NCBI GenBank assembly: GCA_015657535.1
Contig: JADHZB010002115.1
Coordinates: 12,351-22,728, forward strand
Direction: 5' to 3'
DNA from: Nephromyces sp. MM_2019
Taxonomy: Eukaryota > Apicomplexa > Aconoidasida > Nephromycida
DNA length: 10,378 bases
Shown: positions 1 to 6,227 of the stretch, in pieces
How positions within the stretch are numbered: position 1 is the stretch's first letter
How the letters are laid out: every line of letters begins with the position of its first letter
The notes under the pieces: model-generated
The model's database searches: none
What the model saw: only the letters and a program-made list of their open reading frames with translations
What the model was told of the DNA's origin: nothing
Program-made: the position numbers and the translations under genes

Positions 1-1
1 C

Positions 2-58
2 ATGTACACAACACACACACATGTACACAACACACACACATGTACACAACACACTAAG
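2..58. repeat. 19-bp tandem repeat, about 3 copies
   Basis: The unit atgtacacaacacacacac starts at 2, 21 and 40; the third copy is incomplete. It sits inside the presumed minus-strand intron and is a simple CA-type minisatellite. Confidence 0.85.
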
Positions 59-72
59 ACACTAAGACAGCA

Positions 73-126
73 ACATACACCAACACACATACACCAACAC
101 ACATACACCAACACACATACACCAAC
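73..126. repeat. 14-bp tandem repeat at the intron's 5' end
   Basis: The unit acatacaccaacac starts at 73, 87, 101 and 115. Read on the minus strand it repeats a GTTGGTGTATGTGT unit that begins exactly at the presumed splice donor, so several donor-like GTTGGTG copies lie one after another. Only the first adjoins the exon sequence. Confidence 0.85.
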
Positions 127-583
127 CTGATGAACAGCTGCATCGCATCCATCGCAAAAGAGTATCTTATTGCCTTCCTCACAATCACCTCCAAAACACA
201 CATTACACACAGCTTCGTCAGAGTTCACCAAATCGATAGCGTTGCACTGAAGAGAATTTGAAGATGAGCATGAGATAGCCTCATAGGCCTCCTCTCCAGC
301 TTCTATACTTTGAAAAGTGGCAGAGCGCTTCATACTAGCGTCTGTGTGTGTGCTGGAAGCTGCTCGTGTGGCAGTCTGAACTTCCGTAACATCCTGTGTA
401 CGTACACTAAACTTTGAAGTTTGAGGCATATGTGTGTTAGCGGAGCGGCATCTCTTGGATGGGTGAGAGGCGGAGCTGTGAGGAGGTTGAGAAGATGACG
501 TTACAGACACCCCCCTGCCCTCCACCACTTGATGAGACCGAAGGGAGGTGGAGGGCTCCAGAGAAGAGACGCCGCTGCCAGCA
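127..583 (-). CDS. PHD-finger protein, internal exon (partial gene)
   Basis: The gene is not identified by name, but the last part of this exon is recognisable. On the minus strand the frame reads CNVCFGGDCEEGN, then KILFCDGCDAAVHQ, where the exon stops. This is the first half of a C4HC3 PHD zinc finger: Cys-x2-Cys, then FCDGCD, then His. The I-L-F-C-D-x-C-D/N-x-x-VHQ wording is typical of BRPF/JADE-type fingers, chromatin readers that bind the histone H3 tail. The remaining zinc ligands, including the expected Cys of a CYG motif, should lie in the next exon beyond the left edge. The preceding roughly 110 residues are Ser/Thr/Pro-rich with basic patches (SKRCRS, MKRSAT) and look like a disordered linker. 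The exon start follows a CCTCTTCTCAG acceptor; 152 full codons follow one leftover base. Open frame continues upstream to about 868, so a longer exon is possible. Nuclear chromatin function is inferred from the family. Confidence 0.7.
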
Positions 584-640
584 CTGAGAAGAGGAGGGTA
601 GGACACACACAGAGATTTAGAGGGAGTTAGTAGATAGGGG
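584..640 (-). other. 3' splice-site region: branch point and polypyrimidine tract
   Basis: Reading the minus strand, TACTAAC (626-632) lies about 44 nt before the exon and is followed by TCCCTCTAAATCTCTG and then CCTACCCTCCTCTTCTCAG ending at 584. This is a perfect match to the classical branch-point sequence plus a good pyrimidine tract and AG. It supports both the strand and the exon boundary of the PHD gene. Confidence 0.55.
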
Positions 641-1440
641 GATAAGTTAGAGACACACAACACACCGATAGGTAAATATAGACTGACAGACGCACACACA
701 TACTGCCAGTAACACACACATACTAATAGGCAAGCACACACTAGAGGCAAATGGTAAAGTGTGCGCACACACATGTCATAGCTTACGCCCTGAATTGGGA
801 ACAAGCATTGCGTAATTCGTAGTTGCAAGCATGCCGGTACGTACGTGAGATGATGGGTGAGAAAATTTCATAGACTTTGAATGCGTCCGTGTGTTCGGCA
901 TAGTACGCGTGTGTGTGTGCGTGAGTGACAGTATGCCGCTCAGTATGCGCGTGTGTTCTCTTGTTGGCATGCTACTCAGAATGTATGATTTTGTTGGAAT
1001 GTTTTACAGTGTGTGTTCGAATGTCTCTCATAATGTGTGTGCATGTGTTGGAATGTGCTACAGTGTGTGTTGGAATGAATCTCAGCAAGTGTGTCCGTGA
1101 CTATCACTCTCAACCTACACACACAGAGGGCTCTGTACATACAACAGCATATCAGCAATTTCACCCTCCACTGCTTACTCGCTCTCATCTTCAACTGAGA
1201 AAGCCTTGCCGGCAAAAGAACTGTCTGCATTCATTTGATAAGTTAACGCAGTTACTACATTAAAGCCTCAAAATCATCCTTTGCGTGGTAATTCCAGGCG
1301 TATTAGGGTAACTTAAGGAAACCACAACACACACGCCGAGGATAGGAGGGCCTGAAACATTTGAAGCACACACACACACAAAACTAAGAGAAATCGTAAG
1401 AAAAAAACCCAACAAGAAACTAAACGAAACTCAAAATTTG
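641..1440. other. No gene recognised; CA- and TG-rich sequence
   Basis: From 660 to 770 the plus strand is CA-rich, hence TG-rich on the minus strand, as expected of an intron of the PHD gene. From about 905 to 1090 the bias flips to TG on the plus strand. Short frames here give only Val/Cys or His/Thr low complexity. A stretch at 1140-1240 has mixed composition and could hold a short minus-strand exon, but I could not fix any boundary. Confidence 0.4.
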
Positions 1441-1487
1441 GGTGTGGAAGGGATGGGATGGTGGAGGGGGTGGAGGTGGTGGAGGGG
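1441..1487 (+). repeat. G-rich tract with quadruplex potential
   Basis: The plus strand has a dense run of G doublets to quintuplets separated by single A or T bases (GGAAGGGATGGG, GGTGGAGGGGG, GGAGGTGGTGGAGGGG). Many closely spaced G runs are the usual requirement for an intramolecular G-quadruplex. On the minus strand one frame reads a run of nine prolines after GNELVS, but no convincing splice donor follows, so I do not call an exon. Confidence 0.6.
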
Positions 1488-1900
1488 AAACCAATTCGTT
1501 CCCTTTAGACGCGTAGCTTGCCTGCCTTTGCCTTCCTAAGATCCTCCTCGAGACAGAGGAAGAAAAGGACTCACAAAGTACACAAAGCCGTCATCCTCTA
1601 TATGTATCTCCTTCGCTCACACACACTCCAGCACATACACTCATTATCTTCCAAACTAAACGACGTGCTCGCAATTCCTCAATTAACTTCCCGACAACAC
1701 ACAAGAATGTGCATTAGCACGTTATAGCAGCTCAATGACGTCATCACTAGATAGCAGTTTATCAACCTCACACACACTCCTCTTCACAAAACCCGATAAT
1801 CAGCTTCTTCGACATTTTCTCTTCATCAACAAGTTGATTTCATTCTCCTTGGAGTTTAATAGCACATTCGTCTTCCCATCTAATTTTCCGTAGATATCCC
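1488..1900. other. No gene recognised
   Basis: The sequence is of mixed composition with scattered CA runs. The 69-codon plus-strand frame at 1518-1727 has no recognisable motif. The minus strand at 1596-1410 is open without a Met and includes the polyproline run noted for the G-rich tract. Confidence 0.4.
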
Positions 1901-2149
1901 TCATCTTCGCTTAACAGTGCCTTCTTCATCTTCATCTTCAACTTCAATCTCATCTTCATCTTCATCTTCAATCTCATCTTCAACGTCAATCTCATCTTCA
2001 ACGTCAATCTCATCTTCAACGTCAATCTCATCTTCAACGTCAATCTCATCTTCAACGTCAACCTCATCTTCAACTTCATATTCCTTCTTCATCCACCCCA
2101 CTGACCCCCCCCCTTTCATCTCCCCCCTCCGGACGATTTCCATTCCCAT
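1901..2149 (-). CDS. Acidic (DVEDEI)n low-complexity segment, possible exon
   Basis: No family is recognised. The minus-strand frame opens with basic/Gly-rich residues (RRGEMKGGGSVGWMKK), then about five DVEDEI hexapeptides, then EDEDEDEIEVEDEDEE and a TGA stop after TVKRR. Long acidic runs are common in chromatin proteins, histone chaperones and nucleolar proteins, so it could be an exon of the same gene as the PHD finger, which lies downstream on this strand. The overlapping plus frame would be Ser/Ile-rich and the other minus frame Lys/Met/Leu-rich; the acidic reading is the most protein-like. No splice sites could be fixed, and the Met at 2149 need not be a true start. It may equally be non-coding repeat DNA. 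Confidence 0.3.
   Translation of the reverse strand: MGMEIVRRGEMKGGGSVGWMKKEYEVEDEVDVEDEIDVEDEIDVEDEIDVEDEIDVEDEIEDEDEDEIEVEDEDEEGTVKRR
1982..2071. repeat. 18-bp tandem repeat, five copies
   Basis: The plus-strand unit aacgtcaatctcatcttc starts at 1982, 2000, 2018, 2036 and 2054; the last copy has one substitution (acc for atc). Degenerate cttcat/cttcaa copies flank it from about 1921 to 1981 and to 2085. The period is a multiple of three, and one minus frame is interrupted by TGA while two stay open. Confidence 0.9.
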
Positions 2150-2694
2150 GCAAACTATCTGCCTTATTCACACACTACACTCTAGTAAAAGACAGACTAT
2201 TCGACATCCCCATGAAGATGAAGAAACGCACACACAACGTCCTCTATTACTGCCCCGCAGGAGGATATAAGACGCAGTTCCCACACACCGAGCAGGTCAC
2301 CCACATCACAAGTACAAGCTGTTCTTAGTAATAGCTCAATGCTCTTGTGCACGCACACAGATACACACACTCAAACTCCCATACACAACGCACACACACA
2401 ACGCACAACACACATACTATCCTCAGCTGCTGAGTGCTTTCCATGAAAAAAAAAACTAAGCGCAGAATCTTTACCTCCTGACTTCCTGACACATATCCCC
2501 GGTGTACATACATCACAAACTTCACTGCTTCTCCTTCTTCTTAGAGAATATACACTGCTGCAACTACACTACCCTGTAGAGCTCTGGTTAGGTACTCGCC
2601 AAGAAAGAGTGAAGTGAAGAGAGCAAAGAGAAAAGAAAGAATAGAGAAACGCAAGCGAAGAGAAGAGAAAGAAGGGAGAGGCACAAGCAAAGAG
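2150..2694. other. No gene recognised; CA-rich with one short coding-like patch
   Basis: At 2212-2295 both strands show a short mixed-composition patch. The plus strand could read NVLYYCPAGGYKTQFPHTEQ before a CAG|GT site; the minus strand reads TCSVCGNCVLYPPAG before a GTAATA donor-like site. From 2340 to 2420 there are CA repeats. From 2600 the plus strand turns A/G-rich. Confidence 0.35.
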
Positions 2695-2808
2695 AGAAGA
2701 TACACACACAAGAGAAAAGCAAGCAGAGGGAAGATACACACACACACAGAGGCAAAGAGAGAAGATACACACAAGAGAAAAGCAAGCAGAGAGAAGATAC
2801 ACACACAC
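2695..2808. repeat. 65-bp purine/CA tandem repeat, about 1.8 copies
   Basis: Copies start at 2695 and 2760 with agaagatacacac, then aagagaaaagcaagcagag, then a second agatacacac run. The wider stretch 2614-2815 is almost free of T on the plus strand, so every reading frame there is artificially open (Lys/Arg/Glu on plus, Leu/Ser/Phe on minus). Confidence 0.8.
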
Positions 2809-2856
2809 ATCAACACATAAAGAAAACAAGCAGATTTTACTGTCAGCACCTCTAAA

Positions 2857-3252
2857 TTGGCCCTGTATACAAGCAAAGCAGCGCGCTTTCACTGTTTCTG
2901 TGCGCGTGCCTCAACCTCTACAAAAATCGTGAGCGAAAAAGCCTCAAAAGCTCAAATTCCTATAAAAACACCCAAATTTTTACCAAAATTGACATTTTTT
3001 TCAATCTTGTGGATGACAAAACCCTTTCCTCTTCTTCTTCTTACAGAACATATCATCACACAAAGTAAACGCAAAATTGACTCTCTCCTGTCAAAATCCC
3101 ACACAAAAACTCCCCCTTTTTGCCTCCCAGAAGCAGTCATAGAGCGCCGCAGTCAAAAGCTTTGCTTCGCAAAAAAAACGGCGCTTCGACAAAAATCGCA
3201 TGTCGAGAAGGAGGAAGGGGCATCGCAAAGTCAGCAGCGTAAGGAAAGGGCT
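2857..3252 (+). other. Open stretch of mixed composition, gene status unclear
   Basis: A plus-strand frame starts at Met 2857 and stays open into the 3253-3436 microsatellite. About 130 residues before the repeats are not low complexity and include a hydrophobic FPLLLL patch and basic segments (KKTALRQKSHVEKEE). I recognise no family. A good acceptor-like pyrimidine tract (CCTCTTCTTCTTCTTACAG) ends at 3046, so splicing is possible. A+T-rich sequence at 2930-3000 could equally be a promoter or intergenic spacer. Confidence 0.2.
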
Positions 3253-3436
3253 ACACACACACACAAGGGGGGGGCACACACACACACACAAGGGGGGGGC
3301 ACACACACACACACACACGGGGTTGGGGGGACACAGCTCAGGGGATTAAAGAGGGGCGTGGTTTGTGTGTGTGTGTGCGTGTGTGTGTGTGTGTATGTGC
3401 GTGTGTGTGCGTGTGTGTGTGGGTCGGGGGGTTGAG
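3253..3436. repeat. Compound CA / G8 / GT microsatellite
   Basis: On the plus strand three (CA)n blocks (3253-3264, 3275-3290, 3300-3318) alternate with AAGGGGGGGG and end in GGGGTTGGGGGG (3319-3330). After about 30 bases comes a (GT)n block (3361-3420) closed by GGGTCGGGGGG. The CA and GT blocks are mutually complementary, so a hairpin can form. The G runs could form a quadruplex. Any reading frame across it is an artefact of repeats. Confidence 0.9.
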
Positions 3437-3729
3437 TGGAGAGATGACGTAGAGGGAGGGAGCTAGAGTTATCGAGAGAGATGCTATAGAGGGAGGAATA
3501 CAGAGATATAGAGGGATAACGCTCGTTAAGTAAGCGCTCAAGAAAACACAAACACTCTCACACCTTAAAGTGTGCGTGTGTGTGTGACGGAGAAGGTTGA
3601 AGATGTTGAAACGGGATAAACTGCCTCGGCGCTGGAGGAGCACAGCAGATCGCGTTGTTGAAGTAGTGCAAACTCCGCAGAGGGTAAATCGGGTTGCATT
3701 TCAGTGTGTGTGCGTGTATGTGTTATATT
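3437..3729. other. No gene confirmed; one short plus-strand frame at 3604
   Basis: A 3604 ATG opens MLKRDKLPRRW, then ends in RVNRVAFQ before a TG-repeat starting GTGTGTGTGCGTG, which resembles intron 1 of the AP endonuclease gene. The patch 3620-3690 is richer in G+C than its surroundings. It could be a small first exon, but nothing recognisable is encoded. Confidence 0.25.
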
Positions 3730-3884
3730 ACACTCAAAGGGTTGAATTGGCTTCAGTGAGTGTGTACTAACATGCTATATAATCAGGGCATGGGATAGCT
3801 TCAGTGAGCATGTGCGAATATGCTATACACTCAACGGGTTGAATTGGTTTCAGCACGTGTGTGCTAATATGCCATATAATCAGT
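3730..3884. repeat. Degenerate 47-50-bp repeats (97-bp higher-order unit)
   Basis: Three related units begin GGG at 3739, 3786 and 3836. Units 1 and 3 share acactcaa(a/c)gggttgaattgg, then TTTCAG or CTTCAG, then tgtgtactaacatgctatataatcag-like sequence, split by a divergent middle unit with agcttcagtgagcatgtg. The alternating similarity gives a 97-bp period (3730 and 3827). Several mismatches per unit indicate an old array. Confidence 0.75.
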
Positions 3885-5214
3885 GATTGCTTCTGCGTGT
3901 TATACGCTTAGAGTTCGCTTCCGCTATAATCTGTGTACATACAAAGTTTGAGGGTGAGTGTATGTACACTTCGACTGACTATGTAGCTGTGAATAGTATA
4001 GAAGGAGGCAGCACTAGCGTTGGACTAGTTCCTTTGCTTGAATAGGTAGGCACACCGTATCTACTCAACCTAGTGTATGCATGAAACTTCAGGGCGCGAG
4101 CACACACACAAAATAATAATACGCCGTAGGTGGAATATAGAAGCAGCCGAAGAGGTGTAGTATACTAGCAGGCTGAGAGAGGTGTTGATGGCTACACTAG
4201 CAGCCTGAGTGTGTGCGCGCTATTCCCGCTGAAGATCTCAATATACTTCCCCCTGCTGTGGTGCACAAAGCCCTTATGCTAGGTCAATTGATGATGCAGC
4301 TGCTTAGGGAATATGCAAGACTGTTAGTGCGAAGCTACTGTATGTACAGTGTGTTGTGAAGCTATACTCGCGCACGCACAGATTAAATCGCTATTGTGTA
4401 AATGTTTCGTCTCTAAATTAAAATACACACATTTGCGAAAGGAGGTTTTCATAGTGCAAAAATCAGTCTGAGTTTGAAAGTTATTGACAGATTATGTATT
4501 AGGTAAATTAGCTCTGTTCTAAGAGTGCATATGTGTGTGTTGTTACACGCTAAGCATTATATCGGTGGTGTTTTTGTACTCGGATAAGTGCCCTGTGTGT
4601 TGCATTTTTTTTGTGTTACACAGATTCTAGCCATCTGTGTGCACAGGGGTGTACATACACTCTTTGCTTCATAGATGGTATATATGTATGCAGCTACTAC
4701 ACTAACTACTTTAGGCTTTCATACGCTGAGTCGGGGGGGGTATATACACTCAGTTTCCTACGGGCTATATATAAGTAACTACTATACTAAGTGCTTCTCA
4801 TATTATATCTCTGCGCGTGTGTGCGTACAGCGTGCGTGTTGAGAGAGACGCTATGAACTTCCTCCAGCATTGCACATTGGCTTATGCTGGCTTTACGGAT
4901 GGCTGCACTTTGAAGTACGAATTAGTGGATGTATGTACACTCAAGCAGCTTCATCAATGTATGTGCGTCAACATCTGCAGTGTGCAGAAAGCTTTGCCCT
5001 GTGTTTGTGTGCTTGAATTGCGGTGATCAACTAGGCTGGGCTTACATGCGAAACTGATAACTTCACCTTCTTCACATCATACTTGCAGTCTGAATGTGTA
5101 TCCATGTCGTGTGTGTGGGTGAGTTTGGTGTATGTGTTGGTGTGTGTGTGGAAGTCACACTTTTGTGTGTGGATAAGATGCCCGGTGGTATAAGTTTGCT
5201 ATAAGCAAATTATT
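3885..5214. other. Intergenic stretch with dispersed short repeats; no gene recognised
   Basis: Stops are frequent in all frames. Modules resembling the 3730-3884 array recur, for example TACACTC followed by GCTTCA or TTTCCTACGGG and then CTATATA with ACTACTA (around 4650-4710 and 4740-4800). Near-palindromes of the GTGTAYRTACAC type occur at 3958, 4338, 4649 and 4929. A 69-codon frame at 4817-5026 is Cys-rich and not recognisable. A G8 run lies at 4733-4740. Confidence 0.5.
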
Positions 5215-6063
5215 ATGTACGCACAACTTACTTCATCAGCCTTTAATTACGGTGGGTGTAGCTCTACACACCATATCACACACAAGCGAGGCTCCACACA
5301 CACAGGCATATCTAGGTACACAAAGTCATTCATAGGCAAATCCAGGCACACAGGCACGCACAACCCACAACTGCAGTCCAGCCGCACACAGAAAAAAAAA
5401 CACCCACACACAAACAGACACGCACACATACACACCAACACCCACCAGCACACACACCGAAACCCACCTGCACGCACACCCACCAACACCTGCACACACA
5501 TACGCACACCAACACATACGCCCCCCTGGCCCCAATTTTTCCGCACACAACGAAACGGATTAACTTCTTCGACCCAAAATGCCCAAGTACAGTCAATTCC
5601 TCTTGAAGATGAGGAAGAAGAAATATTTTACGTCAAAGTCCTTCAATTTACTTCAAAATCTTCCCCCTTCTTCACCTATTCTCCCTTTTCTTGTGCTATA
5701 AGTAGTGCCAAGTTTCCACTATTTCATCAGGAACTGTATACTCGGCAGAATCCCACTTTTTTTCTCGTCTTTTTCTGCATTTTCAAGATATTTATGTGTG
5801 CGAAGAAGAGAGCTTTCTTCGAAGATTTTCCTCCGAAAGCATCTTCAATACAATCACATCATCTTTACCTGTTTGTGAGCTTATTCCGCTCAGTAGAATC
5901 GCAAAGTACTATAAATCACTACAGACTTTACTCCCTCTGCTTTATAGAGGCTCTCAGATTCCCTCTGTATACGCCTCTTTTCCAACACACCTCTTCATAT
6001 CTAGTCTCGAAAGCATCCGATGATACTACACATACACACAGACTAGCGTGTTTAGTAGCTTAA
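5215..6063 (+). CDS. Doubtful 282-codon open frame, hypothetical
   Basis: No family is recognised. Residues 1 to about 115 are His/Thr/Pro/Asn-rich and come from CA-rich minisatellite DNA, which lacks stops in this phase. From about residue 122 the composition changes: an acidic EDEEEE patch, then Ser/Phe/Leu-rich sequence with a hydrophobic stretch FFLVFFCIFKIF near residue 185, and a tail containing CAKKRAFFEDFPPK. The second half lies in pyrimidine-rich DNA, where stops are also rarer than usual. It ends 165 bases before the AP endonuclease start on the same strand, so it may be 5' leader, an upstream exon or spacer of that gene. Confidence 0.22.
   Translation: MYAQLTSSAFNYGGCSSTHHITHKRGSTHTGISRYTKSFIGKSRHTGTHNPQLQSSRTQKKKHPHTNRHAHIHTNTHQHTHRNPPARTPTNTCTHIRTPTHTPPWPQFFRTQRNGLTSSTQNAQVQSIPLEDEEEEIFYVKVLQFTSKSSPFFTYSPFSCAISSAKFPLFHQELYTRQNPTFFLVFFCIFKIFMCAKKRAFFEDFPPKASSIQSHHLYLFVSLFRSVESQSTINHYRLYSLCFIEALRFPLYTPLFQHTSSYLVSKASDDTTHTHRLACLVA
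5387..5530. repeat. CA-rich minisatellite-like tract
   Basis: After an A9 run the plus strand carries irregular cacacac, cacccac and caccaac words to about 5530. No exact period holds across the whole tract. It accounts for the His/Thr-rich plus frame and the Val/Cys/Gly minus frames. Confidence 0.7.
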
Positions 6064-6227
6064 AGTACTGCCTACCTTGTTTACTAGGTCCATACACACT
6101 GCCTAGCTTTTCCCTGTTGCGTTACTCTCTACCTCCTCAGCAGCTGTTCCCCCCCTCCTCTTCATATCATACATAAGGTTGTAGCTTACAAGCCCTCCTC
6201 CCCCCTCAAGGTCTTCATCATGAGGAG
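6064..6227 (+). promoter_or_regulatory. Presumed 5' leader of the AP endonuclease gene
   Basis: The stretch is pyrimidine-rich. A good acceptor-like sequence, GTTACTCTCTACCTCCTCAG, ends at 6140, so a 5' UTR intron could end there. An in-frame TAA at about 6174 separates the main frame from anything upstream. A three-codon upstream frame, ATGAGGAGATGA (6220-6231), overlaps the proposed start: its TGA (6229-6231) overlaps ATG 6228-6230. No TATA-like or known coccidian promoter element was certain. Confidence 0.35.

Larger units (their letters stand above)
1..126 (-). other. Partial TG-rich intron of the minus-strand PHD-finger gene
   Basis: On the minus strand this stretch follows directly on the PHD exon and begins GTTGGTGTATGTGTG after a CAG exon end, a plausible 5' splice site. 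The acceptor lies beyond the left edge. The frame stays open through the intron only because TG repeats lack stops in this phase; the translation there (Val/Cys/Gly) breaks the PHD pattern, which needs a Cys two residues after His-Gln. The intron is made almost wholly of two tandem repeats, listed separately. Confidence 0.6.

Noticed and set aside
891..1263. Cys/Val-rich plus-strand frames of 69 and 112 residues and the minus-strand 84-residue frame
   Set aside because: The first two thirds come from TG-rich DNA and the remainder shows no recognisable motif or splice structure.
1917..2270. 117-codon Ser/Ile-rich plus-strand frame
   Set aside because: It is the reverse of the 18-bp repeat; the acidic minus-strand reading is more protein-like, and no motif supports the plus reading.
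2541..2892. Minus-strand Leu/Ser/Phe/Cys-rich frames of 72 to 111 residues
   Set aside because: They mirror a T-poor purine/CA tandem repeat, overlap each other in several phases and resemble no protein.
3091..3643. Overlapping minus-strand frames with PPLCVCVC and HTHTHT runs
   Set aside because: They are translations of the CA/G8/GT compound repeat and differ only in phase.
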